This document shows, one piece after another, positions 1 through 13,089 of a stretch of 64,000 nt of DNA. The notes beneath the pieces are model-generated. The model searched no databases, had not been told where the DNA came from, and saw nothing but the letters and a program-made list of their open reading frames with translations. The position numbers and the translations under genes were made by a program. Every line of letters begins with the position of its first letter. Position 1 is the stretch's first letter. Source of the stretch: Viola odorata (Eukaryota > Streptophyta > Magnoliopsida > Malpighiales > Violaceae); contig OY829546.1 of NCBI GenBank assembly GCA_963691705.1, positions 1,374,001 to 1,438,000 of the forward strand. The letters run 5' to 3'.

Positions 1-262
1 GTCATTGATGTCAAACAGACAAAAGTACTCGTGCGTCTGTTTGGAATTTTAATTCTTATGGAAGAATGACTTAATCCTCATACCATAGCCTGTTTTGTAA
101 CATAAAACCTCTTAACTCATTAATCCTGTTTACTTTGGAATACATAATTGTATATTCAATGTCCTTAGAATTCGTCAACACCACAAAGCTTCACATACCT
201 GCTTAAGCATATTGATGATTTAAAAGCTTCTATTTTAACATCCTTAATGGGCAGTTTTACAG

Positions 263-3200
263 GGTTCAGGTTGGTGTACAATCGCCAGAAGGTGTCACAA
301 GTATGCATGGAGTGCTGAGAAGATTTAATGATTTTTTGAAGTTATTTACTGACGTATGTATTGTTATTTCCTTTGGAACTTAAGGCATCATTGTTTTTTG
401 TAACACTGTTAAACTATGCTCTTATACTTGTATATTCTGTCCCTTTACAGCTTAAGAAGGCATTTCCCAAGAAGTCTCTTCCACCAGCTCCACCCAAAGG
501 ACTGCTTCGCATGAAAACCAGAGCACTGTTGGAGGAGGTAGGGTACATGTTTTTGACATCATGATTAATCTTCTAAGTCTTATAGGTGACTTCTTTAATT
601 TGATTTAATTTTGATCTTTGTCAGGAGAGACCTAAAGTGGTTTATGTTTCACTTCTCACATATTGTCTTAATCATTCCGTGAATTCTATGCATCGCTAGT
701 AGGGTTACAATCATTACAATTATAAAAAAAAACCTTGAGAATTTCTCCATAAAATTTGTTGTGCCATGGTACCATTTTGGAAAGTAAATGTGAATGTTGC
801 ACAGACTTTAAGATGAGTAATTCATTTAGAGGGTCAAGTTATAAAGTTCATATGCATTTATATAGGGTGACTAGAATTCTTAAAAGGAATAGTTTTGTTA
901 CAGAGAAGGTGCTCTTTGCAAGATTGGATGACGAAGCTGCTATCTGACATTGATCTATCAAGAAGTGTAGCAGTGGCTTCCTTTCTCGAGTTAGAAGCCG
1001 CAGCGAGATCTTGTATGTATTTTCTTCTTTTTTATAATTCTTGTTGGTGCTGCATGAAGTCTACCTTAAAACATATTTTCCGGTGTTCTGTGTATATAAG
1101 TAAATATGTACATGGATCTCGTATTTCATAAGGATTTGATAGGTGTCTCTTACTCAATCTTGCCTGACCTTATAAACATTGCAGCTTTCCAAGATGTAAA
1201 TCAGCACTCATCTGAAGCAAGTCCTACCAATGAAAGCACTACTTGTTCACTACAGACACCTCCCAGTTTAAGTTCTTCTCTTGTTGCCGGCAGTACATCA
1301 GTAGCCTCAGATTATGGTAGTGATACAGCTTACGAGACATCTGAACTTGGAACACCAAGGTTTGGGAGGGATGAAAGTTTTGAAGTTGGTGTTGGGGATC
1401 TAACATTGGATGAAGATTTATCTAGTCCAATAGAAAAGCTTGTGAAGTATGGTATGTCAAACATTGACGAGGGACTCTTTATGGGACAGACTATTCTGGA
1501 GCAGCTTGAAGGTTTTCCTAGGCATAAACCTAATGTCATAAACTTGAACAATATTACAGGGAAAGTTGGATTCAATGGAAATGCTTCAAAAGCTTCATTT
1601 CTTCCTGTCAATGGGATGGAACTCTTCTCTGATCCAGAGCGTGGCAAGGTAATTGGTCATGCTCGAAAGTTCTCCAGTGAAAGTCTCGGAAGTGAAGGAA
1701 GCTCTATAAGAGGCAGTGACTTGTCAAACTCAGGCATGCCAACTTCTTCTGCTAACGGGTCTCTTGATCTTCCTGGAGTTTCTGAAATCTCCAATAATGT
1801 AGAAATTGTTGGCAATACAGAGCCACGGCCTTCAGGTGGTACACAAATAATACTTCCACTAGATCAGCGTCATAAAATGAACAGGGTTCTCTCAACCATG
1901 GAGCGAAGACTAGTAACTGCAAGAACAGACATGGAAGACCTTATAGCAAGATTAAATCAAGAAGTAGCAGTGAAAGATTACCTCACAACTAAGGTATGTT
2001 GCTGCAAGTTAAGTAAGCTTTCATGATGATGGTTTTTGAGCTGTGATTTAACTGTGAATGAGCCTTTACAAAATACTATTCCTGCTAAATGACGGATTAC
2101 AGTTAGGAATTCTACATTATGCAAAAGCATGATACCTTGTTGCAACTTATAGGGGTCCATTTTTTGACATCATTCATTCCTTGATTTTTACTTAATTATT
2201 TCTATCTTCTCAGGTCACGGACTTGGAAGTCGAACTTGAAGCAACCAAGCAAAAAAATAAGGAAAACCTTCAGCAAGCAATTTTGATTGAGCGAGAAAGA
2301 CTTACCCAAATGCAGTGGGACATGGAGGAGTTGAGGCGAAAGTCATTGGAAATGGAGTTGAAATTGAAGGCAAAAGAGGTCATGTATTGGCAACCATTTT
2401 TCTCAAGTCTCATGTTCTCTTTGAAATTACCACCTGTATTTTTGTGTGTGGTCATTTTCTCCTTAAAGTTTACACTCAAGATTTCAATTTGTTGATGAAT
2501 GATAACTCCTCTCAAGTAGTGTGCTCTGAATTGGATTCGTGTAACCATTACAGGATGGGAAGTCAACTACAGAATTAAAAGCTGGATCAATGGACCGCGA
2601 GAAAGACGCAACCCTTCAGGAGTTGGATTCCACCAGAAAGCAGCTTGAGAGTTTATCAAAGCAATACGAAGAGCTAGAAGCAAAGTCAAAAGCTGATATT
2701 AAATTTCTTGCAAAGGAGTTCAAATCCCTAAAAAAATCCCATACACAATTGAAGCAGCACCTCAGTCAATCAGAGAAGGACAAATCTGAAGCTGAGGTAC
2801 TTTATGGAACTACCAGATCATATAGTATTTGCCACTGTTTTAGAAACAAATTTCATCCTTTTTCATTACAAATATGTAACGACATTTTAAAACTATCAAA
2901 TATGTAATGGTTCTCCAACATTTTCAGAAGCTTCTTCAAGAGGAAAGAGAAAGGAGTGAGTGGGAGAAAAATGCTCGGGAGAAGCTGCTGGATGAGTGTG
3001 AGGTTCTCAGATGCCGGTTTCAAGAATGCGACCTTAATTTATTTAGCAAAGATGGCGGCAATTTTCCCGTGGATGAAGCATCAATAGCTGATGCCTTAGA
3101 TTTGCTGACTACATCAGATAATGAAATCCGTCTTCTACTTGTAGAGGTACTTTTTTATATCTTGAACTCTGCTTATAAGTACTAAATAATCTTGTTGGTT

Positions 3201-3627
3201 GCTGTTTTTTCTTGTAAAAGACATTTTTTGCCTTCGTTTGCTCCTGGAAAGAATAAATATAAAATGCCCATTCATCTTTCTGCCATGTCTATTTGGCTGG
3301 AAGCTTAGAATGAGTACTTCACTGAGAACTGCGTGCTTGGAAAAAAACACGTAGTTAAATCTTAAATGTAGGTTTCATCAACCGTTCCTCATTGCTTACT
3401 TTGACGTTTTTTTGCCAAAACTTGATTAGGTGCAACAATTATCTGCCACTTCTGATGGTACAAGTGTCACAGATGATAAGTTGAGGAAGACGCTAAAAGA
3501 TATCCTTGGTGATAATGCTAAATTAAGGAAACAGGTGAATAGTGTTTTGCATCATGCTTTTAAGTCCGGTGTGATGTCAAGGAATAACAAAGTTTCTTCC
3601 GTGGAAACTAACCATGTCGAAAGATGA
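263..3627 (+). CDS. EREX: PX domain protein EREX (5' end off window)
   Basis: Partial gene whose first exons lie before the window. Exons read as 263-353, 451-537, 904-1012, 1185-1993, 2214-2378, 2554-2796, 2928-3146 and 3430-3627, giving about 639 residues in one continuous frame with GT/AG borders. The first three exons encode the second half of a PX domain ([12 protein letters not shown], then [18 protein letters not shown]), which binds phosphatidylinositol 3-phosphate on endosomes. The large fourth exon is Ser-rich and probably disordered. Exons five to eight are charged, heptad-like and predict long coiled coils. This matches plant EREX, known as an effector of RAB5 GTPases in endosome-to-vacuole transport. 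Other plant PX/coiled-coil relatives (EREL1, EREL2) are the main alternative. The frame is intact and I see no lesion. Confidence 0.82.
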
Positions 3628-4231
3628 TCATACTTGTAATTTTGTTTTCTCATCTGCTTCCAATGTGAGGTGCCATCCTGTAAATCTTTTGCCACTACCG
3701 GTACTGATCATGTGCTTTAAACAATGGGTTGCTCACTAAACCAGGCACTTAACCCAGGTAGTTTTGCGGTTTTTATATACACACAACAGAAGCTTTCATG
3801 AAGAAATTGCTTCTCTTCTATTGTTGTAACTTTATTTCCATTGTTGTAATTTTTTACGGATGATTTGAATAATGAGTAAATGTTTATAGCGAGGACCAAG
3901 TCTGTAATTTATTATTTGTTGTAGCACGGAAAGACAATAACTTCGTTTTTTAATTAATGCTCTTTTTTTTCCCTTCCAAAACTGTCAATGATACACAACA
4001 GCCTACGACTAATCGATTCAGATTTCACAATAAAAAAAGAATCGACACAAAGATTGCCTAAAACTTCACGTAAACACATCGCGACCTATCAATTAAGCAT
4101 CATCTCCATCGATCATCAGCCACAACCAGAGCAGGTCCCGGCAACAGATCTGTAAGAAAAAAGAAAACTCACGATCACAACAAATACAGCTTGAAGATCA
4201 TTCAAGCAAACAACCTAAAATGTAATTTACC
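3628..4231. other. Convergent 3' ends of EREX and APT
   Basis: No coding sequence seen. The first part is AT-rich EREX 3' UTR and the rest is APT 3' UTR on the minus strand. A donor-like GGTAAAT directly after the APT stop and an acceptor-like CAG near 4150 suggest a possible 3' UTR intron. Confidence 0.45.
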
Positions 4232-5981
4232 TTAACAGCAATTATCAATGTATCGCGGCTCGACAAGAATGTAAAGTGGCTTTCCATTTAGCTTATGCTG
4301 CCCCTGAAATTATGTACAAATGTCTTAGCACGAATCATGCAATGTAGTTACAAATCTACTATACCAGCCGACAAAGGAAAGAAAAGAAGTTTCAATCTGC
4401 AGTCTACTTTTTCAGTTACTAACTACACAACATAGGCCAACCTAATGTTACAAAGAGAGACATTGTCTTACAAGACACATTAGAAATGTAAGTTAGGAGT
4501 CCTAAACTTGGGACTTAACGTATACTGAGCTACGAGCTCATTGATCAAGACAGGCTAAATTCGACTTGTCCATTCTTAAAGGGGTTCTATGACCAGAGCA
4601 ACAATGCCCCAAATGCAGAAAGAGAAGACGCAACAGAATGGAATTAAGGCAACCGTGTTAAAAGGCAGAACTCGTTCCACCCTTCAACAATTCCCTCATA
4701 AGAATGGCATGATTAGATATAAGTTAGGCATTACCTTCATTTCAGGCACCCCAATTACACAAGCACACTCCACCACTTCAGCTCCCACGCGTTCTGCGGA
4801 ACACGAGGATTGAGGATTGGAGTGAGACAACGACAGAAAACAGTAGAAGGGCACGGCACAAACAAGTAGTTTTTTTACCTAAAAGCCTAATTGCTGCCGA
4901 CAATGTCCCACCAGTTGCCACCATATCATCAATGATCAACGCACGTTCTCCGGGCTTAACTGCACCAACATGCATCTGGATACAATCCGTTCCGTATTCC
5001 AGCACATAAGCTTCAGAGATCACTTCACCTGCATATTCAACATTTCGAACATTTAAATACAAGAAAAGGGCAATCTCCTATCTTGTTGGAATCATAGATA
5101 TAAAGAATTGAAAAGGTATATACCCGGCAGCTTCCTAGGTTTTCTTAAAGGAACAAACTTGGCACCAATAGCTAAGGCAATTGATGGCCCAAACAAGAAT
5201 CCCCTGGCTTCCACTCCTGCAAAATATATAAATTTCAGCTACAATGAGCAAGCAACTAAAACAAACTACGCAGAATACCTAAATCACTGCAAATTCGCCT
5301 CGTGGCCTCGACAATCAACAATGCAACTCCAAATTCCTACTGATTTGAGTTTCCTCAAGATACAAATATGGGCAATTTACGAGCCCCTCAAGATACAATT
5401 AATACATTTGAGTCTCCTGATTTGCAGTTCCTATTTTTATGGCTAAAAAGAAAAGAAAAAACCAAAGACAAAGTTCCCATGTTCCTTCACTGGAGTCATG
5501 AAAAATTGAAAATGTTTCATTTTCAAGTTCATTGCATCGGCAGAATCACTAAAATCCAATACCGATAAAAAAACGTTTTTTTGTTTAAAAAAAATGAAAA
5601 AGAGGAGCAAAGACAGGAAGAAACAAGGGATAGATAACAAAAATTGTAAAATTACCAGCAACAACAGAAATGTCCATGTCTCTGTAGCGATCGACAAAGA
5701 TGTCCACTGTGTCCTTAAACGCCTTGTGATCTAACAACAAGGTTGTAATATCTTGAAACATAATCCCTGTCATCAATTTATTCAACCCCACCACCACCAA
5801 AAAAATGAAGAATCAAAACCCATAATTAATTAAACACATTCCAAAAAACGAAATTAAACAAAAACAGGGGAACCATAAAAAAAACCAAACCTGGCTTAGG
5901 AAAATGAGGAACAACACGAATAGCTTGAGAAATGGCCTCAAGCCTTGGGTCTCCTTTAAGTCCATTCTCTGATGCAAACAT
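4232..5981 (-). CDS. APT: Adenine phosphoribosyltransferase
   Basis: Six exons on the minus strand: 5981-5891, 5766-5656, 5216-5124, 5028-4879, 4793-4735 and 4303-4232, joining to 191 residues, about the family length. The enzyme salvages adenine to AMP using PRPP and can also act on cytokinin bases. Diagnostic stretches are [15 protein letters not shown] near the N terminus, [13 protein letters not shown], and the PRPP-binding motif [12 protein letters not shown] in exon four. The start [13 protein letters not shown] matches cytosolic plant APT forms without a plastid transit peptide. The C terminus ends in an unusual PRYIDNCC. The assignment to the family is firm; which Arabidopsis APT paralogue it matches is not. 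The gene is convergent with EREX. Confidence 0.93.
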
Positions 5982-6035
5982 TTCTTGATTTCTCTCTCTA
6001 TTTCTTGATTTCTCTCTCTATTTCTTGATTTCTTC
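5981..6035. repeat. 20-bp tandem repeat in APT leader
   Basis: About 2.7 copies of a 20 bp pyrimidine-rich unit (TTTCTTGATTTCTCTCTCTA) at the APT start codon and just upstream. The first copy overlaps the ATG, so the repeat forms the immediate 5' UTR on the minus strand. Confidence 0.85.
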
Positions 6036-6039
6036 TCCT

Positions 6040-9000
6040 TTCAAACACAAATGGAATACAGAATGTGGTTTTTGTTGTGAGCTTTTATGAAGGAAAGAAA
6101 GATAAGTAAAACTGGAAATTTTTATTTTTATTTAAAGAAAGTTCTCTTCTTTTTAGTGGAGTACTATCTTTTTTCCCTCCTAAACTGCGCTAGCTAAGTG
6201 CCTAAGCAGCTAAAGATCAAATCTTTCAGTTTCTCTATGCAATCTGAAGAAGAGGAAGGAAGTGTGTGCATTAAATATTGAATTCTTTTTTTTTTCTTCT
6301 CTCTCTGTCTATTTATGTTGGCCAATCCAAGGCACTGTTTATGGTATTAAACCAATGTTTGTGCCCACGCGCGTTCTCCAGCGCGCGCTAGTCCATCCAA
6401 ATCCAACCTTAACCTTTCTGTCCCTCCTTTCCTTTTCATCGTTTTGTTGCTTACCCATTAAATTCCTTACTCCTTGTCGTCGGCCGTCTGTTTACAAATT
6501 TCACGGGTTTCTCCTTTTTCTTTTACTCATTTTACATTAAATAAATAAAATAAACGTTTTTTTGAATAATTAAATGTTTGTATTACTTACATTAATTATT
6601 TTATAAAACGATCAAACAGTTCCACTTGTAAGATTTAAAATTTCATCAGGTTAAAATTCTGATAAAAAAACGGTTTTAAATGAAACGTAATCTGCAATGT
6701 AAGCATATATAGAAGTTATAGTTCTCGTCACGGTTGTCGAATGACTTATTCTTTTATTAAGGAAAATGTCATTATTTCTTCGTTAATTACATGAAACAAA
6801 TACTCTTATTGGTACACAACTTCTTATTCTCCTACTTGCATACGACTTCTACATTATGGTAAAAACTATCTTCCCATGGTTAAAGGATTTGATATTTATT
6901 GTTGTATTTTACGCATGCAATACTAAACTCTACCCACCTTCATACACATATTCTCTCAACTAATTTAATTATCGAAATGTTTACGTGGAAATAACCCCAT
7001 AAGAATTTTTGTCTAACTTGGTTTGCAAGTCAAAGGGATTAAAACCGTGTTGACAAAAGCATATTTGAATGATATGAGTTTGGGATATTATGAGTATCAA
7101 ATTACTAGGAATTAAGTCTTTTGAAAATTATGTCACATCTTGTGTGGGTTGGAGCAAGAAAAGATGTCTTTTTCCTGTCAAAATGAAAGTAAAAATTGTC
7201 TTTATTTGCATGACCCAAATGGTCAAATTTTAATGGATCTTCTGGTTAACATTTGATTAGCTAGGTGGTCTGAACATGTATATCAAAAAGTTTTTTTTTT
7301 CTTTTTTTAAATAAAAGGTTAGTAATTTGGTAGGAGATTCGTCGATTCAGATATCACGGAGATTAAAATAGTTACCAACTATAGTACAAAACAAATGTGC
7401 AAAGTATATTGAAAATCAAATTTCGATTTAAATGGGAAAAAAAGTAGCTTTCCTCAGCCAATGTCACCTCAATGCAGTAACAATAATAGGAACCATCATA
7501 CATTACATCGTATGTCAGCAGTGCATTGTTATCTTCCAAAAAATCATGAAAATAACACACGTTTTCTTCTTCAAATCAAAGACTTTACTTTCTTACAAAC
7601 AAAGCTCAATCCAACATAATACCAACAACGAACGCCATCAGTCAACTCAAGGCGCATCCCACGCGCTGCCCGACTGCGAGTAGGAATTGACAAAAAGGTA
7701 TCCTAAGTCCTTAAAAGTAAAACACAACAAGAAAGAAGATCTAACCCCTCGATTCAAACACGCTGTGTCTTCTACGAAACCTACGATCTCTCACCACCAA
7801 CCAATTCTAAAAAGGAAGATTCTATGTTGCAGAGCACAGAGAAAATAAGTAAGAATCGTGATTATCAAAAACCATGTCCACCGTCTAATCTGCTGATCAC
7901 CGTCATTGGTGAATCGAACGGCTGCTGAGGTAAGCAGCGTAACCACTACAGTACTGTTGTTTTTTTGTGAATAACGAGGTACGACCATTTTCGTCATTTA
8001 CAAGAAATTGACGGCTCCTAATTGGCAGAGAGAATCCAACAGCAGGAGATCTTCGGAGATTTTTGGGGTGGTCCTTTTTACTCTCTTTTTTTCTTAAAAA
8101 GTTTTTTTTGTCCTAAAACTGCTGACGTGGCATTATGGTTTTCGTTGATTGGAAGGTGGAGGAGGGGATGGTGGGTGACTTAAATAAGAGATGATGCATC
8201 AAGTGGTTCTGGATTAGCCACGTATGAAGCTCGATGATCTACGAAATTGTCTTTTTCTGTTATCCACCGTATATTGTTACTTTATATTCGCGGGACCCAA
8301 CACTAGATATGGATGTCGTCATCTTAGGGAAAGATACTATGGATACATCACTTTCCGCCAGGAGCGTGAAAAGCACACCGAAAACGACAAAACAGCTTTT
8401 TCAAATGATTTATTTTTCTTTCATAAATCACATTAATTAGATTCCTCTCTGTTTCTGTATGTTAAAACTTAAAAGTTCATAGAAAATTGGACAATTTTGT
8501 ATTCATTTTTATTACTGTTAAGAGAGTTTATTTTTTATGGAGAAAAGGAGAGCGTGTGGAGAACGCGCTGTAAGTGGAAGGTGGAGGACTGGGGATGGGA
8601 TGTACCAGGGAACTGTTCATGAGCACGCGAAAGTGTACCATCATGAAATCCAATCCAACAACAACAACATTATACTATTGTCCATTTACTGCTCTCTCTC
8701 TTTCTCCTTCCATTTACAGTATCCAAATTCCAATCTCTCTTCTCACTTCTGTACGGCTCAATTCTAACGGTTATGATCTGCTGCCAGTGATTCCTCAATA
8801 CATCTCTGCCCTTCAAATTCTTAATAATATATTTAAGACTTGAACACACCACATGTGACATGCATATATTCATAAGAATTTCTTTTAAGAATTCCAAAAC
8901 GTGGGGACTCGGAAGAGACTTTTGTTAATTTCTTTGCTTTAGTAGCATTGGGAGGAGCAGGATATTGTAAGAAGATCTTGGAAAATAAAGACTGTTGGCT

Positions 9001-9610
9001 TCGTCCTTTCTATGCCACATCCACAATCTAATCCATATGGAATAATTCTTAAATCATAGTTTTAGATGAATAATTTTTAGATATTTTTTACAAAATAATA
9101 ATTTAATAGTTAAAATATCTACTTTGGAACACACGTTCTTATCATAGACGAAGCAAATTTAATTTCAAATACGCAAGTGGAATGAATGGAGAGGTACGAG
9201 CTACTAGGTAGGAATAGGAGTACTGTTTTTTTGAATGCCATGGTCCTCGTAGGTGTTTCAGATATTGGCTGCACAGCACATGGCCACATCTTTTAAACTC
9301 ATCATCTACGACTTTACACCATATGATCACCAGACAAGACGAGCTAGGACGCTTCTTTTTCATAATTCTTTAGCATATAGTATTAAAATTACTATATCTT
9401 TATCCACTAACCATATGGAGTGGAGTAGTATCATACTTAAAAGATAAGGTTAATGATTAAGTCGTTTATAGAAAATTAAATTAAATAATATTTTATTTGA
9501 AATGTTCAATACGTACTAGGTCTGCCATTCGTTTATATTTTAGATAAAGACTTGAGATCCATCACCATGGATATATACTATACATATAAAGTCTATAAAA
9601 TATATATTAA
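6040..9610. other. Intergenic, AT-rich
   Basis: Upstream region of APT (minus strand) followed by low-complexity intergenic DNA. Open frames here are short and of biased composition. I support no gene except the doubtful small ORF listed separately. Confidence 0.5.
7791..7997 (-). CDS. Small hypothetical ORF with one hydrophobic segment
   Basis: A 68-codon frame on the minus strand. It has a polar Ser/Thr/Arg-rich first half and a hydrophobic stretch near residues 42-56 (WTWFLIITILTYFLCAL) that could span a membrane. The surroundings are less AT-biased than the flanks and look UTR-like. I do not recognise the protein, and no splice-linked exon is evident. It may be a small membrane peptide, a first exon, or chance. 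Confidence 0.25.
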   Translation of the reverse strand: MTKMVVPRYSQKNNSTVVVTLLTSAAVRFTNDGDQQIRRWTWFLIITILTYFLCALQHRIFLFRIGWW

Positions 9611-9744
9611 TAATCTTTATAGAACAACCATTTAAAATTAAAAAAATTGTGTACAATCTTACCAGGCTATAGATCCTGATTAAAAAAACAGATAATTTTA
9701 CTCATAGTAAGAAGAACGATCGATAGTATAAAATAGACGATTAG
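9611..9744. repeat. Direct repeat copy 1
   Basis: A 134 bp segment beginning TAATCTTTATAGAACAACC and ending AAAATAGACGATTAG. It recurs in the same orientation at 11472-11621 with scattered substitutions and a ~17 bp insertion in the second copy. Confidence 0.85.
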
Positions 9745-9879
9745 TATTCAGGGGAGTTTACACAATGGAGTTTAATTTTTTTATTTATTTTTAAATAATA
9801 ATATTTAATCTAGTTAATTAATTGCTCACGGTATTAATGGAAAAGAAGAAGAAGAATTCATTACCTCATCTAAATGATA

Positions 9880-10006
9880 CTCCCTCCGTCTTCTAATAAA
9901 TGACTTTCTGAAACAGTAACAATCAGTAGGTTTAACACTAAAAAGTCAAGTAAAGTGTACAGTAACATTCAGTAGGAAAACGTCATTTTTCATAATTCGG
10001 AGGGAG
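9880..10006. mobile_element. Stowaway-type MITE, 127 bp
   Basis: The element begins CTCCCTCCGT and ends with its complement CGGAGGGAG. It is flanked by TA dinucleotides at 9878-9879 and 10007-10008, the target duplication expected of Tc1/mariner-type Stowaway MITEs. There is no coding capacity. The size fits the family. Confidence 0.85.
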
Positions 10007-10008
10007 TA

Positions 10009-11470
10009 CATCAACGCTGTTTTAAAAAATAAATAAAAAAGAAACGAAACTCAACGAGCAGTGACAGATCAAGGATTTGTATTTAAGGGGTACAGGGGCA
10101 GCGACCCTGAAAAACTTTTTTTTGAACATATTATATTATAACATGGAAGCTATATTCTTTATTTTGAACTTACATGCATGCGATTTATAATAATTCATTG
10201 GCTCAGTCGACAGTCATTACGAGTATATAATAAAATATACTGTGCATATAAGTATATCCATATTTGATGTGCATAATGCATATAAATACATAAACTTTAA
10301 GTAATTATCATCCTACATATAAATATATAGCCAACTTACTATTCATGTATACAAATAGATAATAAATTAAATTAACAATTCTAATAAAAGAGGAGTGAGC
10401 TTTAAAGCTCGAGTTTGAAAAATTGTCACCAATATAGAAGTCGGTGAAGCGTTCGATACCTAAAAAAAGAAAACGAGTTAGTCCGTAATTTAATTAAAAC
10501 CCCATCTGCACACATTTCTGGCCCATTTCTATTCTTTCATTGGGCCTCAGCCCAACCCATTTTTTTCTTTTCTTGGGCCGCAGCCCACACTCTCTTCTCT
10601 TCTCTCATTTCTTTTATTCATTTTTCATTCTTTTTTTTTCCAATTTGGTTGCGCCACCCAGCCCTCTCTTCTCTCTTTTCCTTCTTTATTTCTTTTATGT
10701 TTTATTTCTTTCCTTCTCTTCTCGGCTTGGTCCGGTTTGGGTGTTGATGATGGTTTGGTGACTATTTTGGGTAATTTGGAGGTCGGGAGGAAAATCAGAG
10801 ATGGAGATGGAATGGTGGTGGAATTGAATCAGGGAGAGGTAAGCTGTTTTGGTGCTGTGATGATTGAAATTGAATTTGTTGTGGCTAAAATTGTGGCTTT
10901 GTGGTGGTGTGGCAGTGAGAATTTGATGATTTTGTGGTGGCTGGGCTGGTGATTGATTTGAGGGGCTCGACGGAGGTGAGTTAATTTGCCAGATTCGGTT
11001 GAATTGATTTTGGGATTTAATTTGGGTAGTGGTGATTTTGGAACGAGGGATCAACAATTTTTTTTTGATGGCTACCCACCAATTGAAAAAACTTGCTAAA
11101 TATTTTCCGTGTTTCCGTTATTTCCTTGAAGGACAAGAAGTTCTCCACCTTCCACGTAAATGAACTCCTCCTAACAAAAAAAAAACAAAAAAAAAAACAA
11201 GGACAGCGACGAAGAGGAGCAACCTCTAGCAACATGAATAAAGATTTTATCAACCCTTATACACATTACTAGCGGTTGCTCTTTAATTTCATTGCTCATG
11301 TACATAGTTTTTATACAATGTTGTATAAAAGGTTTCTTTCCGATGTGATATTTACACCTTTTTTTTTCATCTTCTGTTTTCTTTCTTTTGATTTCATCAT
11401 CTGCAAGACACCATCCCGTTAATTTCAGAAAGTCTATAAAGTCAAAATCATTTAATAATACGATATATAT
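10009..11470. other. Intergenic, with CT-rich then GT-rich block
   Basis: No gene supported. From about 10540 to 10730 the plus strand is strongly pyrimidine-rich, then to about 11000 it turns into a TGGTGG-rich stretch. Long frames here are compositional artefacts. The same pattern occurs near 13400-13780 (minus) and 51400-51830 (plus). Confidence 0.45.
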
Positions 11471-11471
11471 A

Positions 11472-11621
11472 TAATCTTTATAGAACAACCATTTAAAATT
11501 AAAAAAATTGTGCACAATCTTACCAGACTATGGATCCTAATTAAAACAACGACAGTAGAAGAGAACGGATAGTTTTACTCATAGTAAAGAGAACGAGCGA
11601 TAATATAAAATAGACGATTAG
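11472..11621. repeat. Direct repeat copy 2
   Basis: Second copy of the segment at 9611-9744, same orientation, 1861 bp downstream. Confidence 0.85.
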
Positions 11622-11945
11622 ATTCTTCATTGACTTGTTAAAAACGAATGACTCTTTTATTAAGGAAATATCTCCGCTGATTACCATATATGTATATAAT
11701 CATTTTATTGGTTTGACCATTCATACAATTTTTTCACCTAATTAGAACCAAATTTCTTCAAGAACTAATTAAGTTTCTTCCGAATGAAAGAATTTACACC
11801 CAAAAAAAATGAAGGAAGGATAAAACTTGTTTCAATAAATTAATCGAATTTATTAAAAAAACAATACCTCACTTTAACAAAAAAACTCCACCATCTTTAA
11901 CATTCAACGGATCCAACAACTTTGGTACACTCCCATTTGCGGCCC

Positions 11946-13051
11946 AACGTTTAGAATGTCTGTAAACAGTGGGACATTTTTGCCACCATCTAAGCCAGGA
12001 TCTCCCTCCAGATGGTTGCATGCAGTCAATTTCTGCAATTGCAGAAGTGTAAAATAAATCATCGAGCATCACAAACTGCACAAATACTTCTCGTAAAATC
12101 GACTTAGAGAAGGGAATCTAGAAGTCCATATCAATAAAGTAAGTTGCATACATGGAGACAATCCAAAGCAGGTTCTAAAATTTTCAAATTCTTGGTCCTT
12201 ACAGCAAGTCGTAGTGGATACAAAACAAGCTCTGCTTCAGACCCTTCTAAGGAACAACCAGCATTTGCTAAAACAGTAGTAATATTCCTACTGATTCCCT
12301 CCCGTGTTTGTGATTGATCCAATTCAGTTTTCGCAGCCCCACCATGAGATTCAGTTGCACTACAAAGAAACAAGAAAAGAATCCAAATTATATAGAATCA
12401 ACCATTGTCATCCTCAAACACAAGAAAACCATAGTCAAATATTAGTATTTCCTGAAACTTAAAGGCGACTACAGTTGGTAGGATTGGCTTAATGAGATGA
12501 ATGGGCCCTGCAATTTTCTGTATTAGGTAAATTTAAGCCCTAAACATTTTATTTGGTTAATCTGGACTTCTAATAAATTTTGCAAATCTGAACCCCACAG
12601 AAAGCATCATGGACAACTGACACATTTTGTTGGAAAACTCTAATGCAACAGGTTTAATACGCATTGCCTTCATTTTGACTCGTATGTCATCATCATATTG
12701 ACTGGCAATGTAAAGAGGGACAAAGTATTGAAATATAAATAATACAAGGTTCAAATTAACGAAGAATGAAGGGTTTGGATTAAACAAATGGTACGCAGGG
12801 AGTTTATATCATTAACTCCCAATGTCATAACCAATGGCGTTGGCTTACTCAAACAGTTAGCTGAGTGATTCATCTTCAACAAAACGAACTGCAATATTTT
12901 TAAGTAACTAAAAGAACAATGCTAGAAACACAAACCTCTCGTTTCCGGCGGATGTATCAGTTACTTGAGCTGTCTCATCACTGGATTTAGACGGTTGCGG
13001 CACCACTTTTGTACAGAAGGAAAGATCGCCAAGTGCTCTGCGAACATCCAT
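11946..13051 (-). pseudogene. BIG5-like ARF-GEF, N-terminal fragment
   Basis: Minus-strand exons at 13051-12936, 12359-12152 and 12032 to about 11946 join in phase. They encode a piece matching the N-terminal DCB region of plant BIG5 (BEN1/MIN7) ARF guanine-exchange factors: GSEAELVLYPLRLAVRTKN, ALDCLH, then [20 protein letters not shown]. The frame then diverges and meets a stop within about 15 codons. The usual BIG N terminus is missing; a possible earlier exon ends at 13319. A full BIG protein has about 1,700 residues, so this is a truncated relic of about 135 codons. It lies downstream of the SEC7-containing relic at 14190-16068, the reverse of the order within a BIG gene. Confidence 0.7.
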
Positions 13052-13089
13052 CTAGCCAGAAGGAAAGAAGTGATCAGCATTTCGAAGAA

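Noticed and set aside
1330..1647. 105-codon frame antisense to the large EREX exon
   Set aside because: Shadow of a coding exon with no independent motif.
10540..10761. Phe/Leu-rich frame
   Set aside because: Translation of a CT-rich block; low complexity on both strands.
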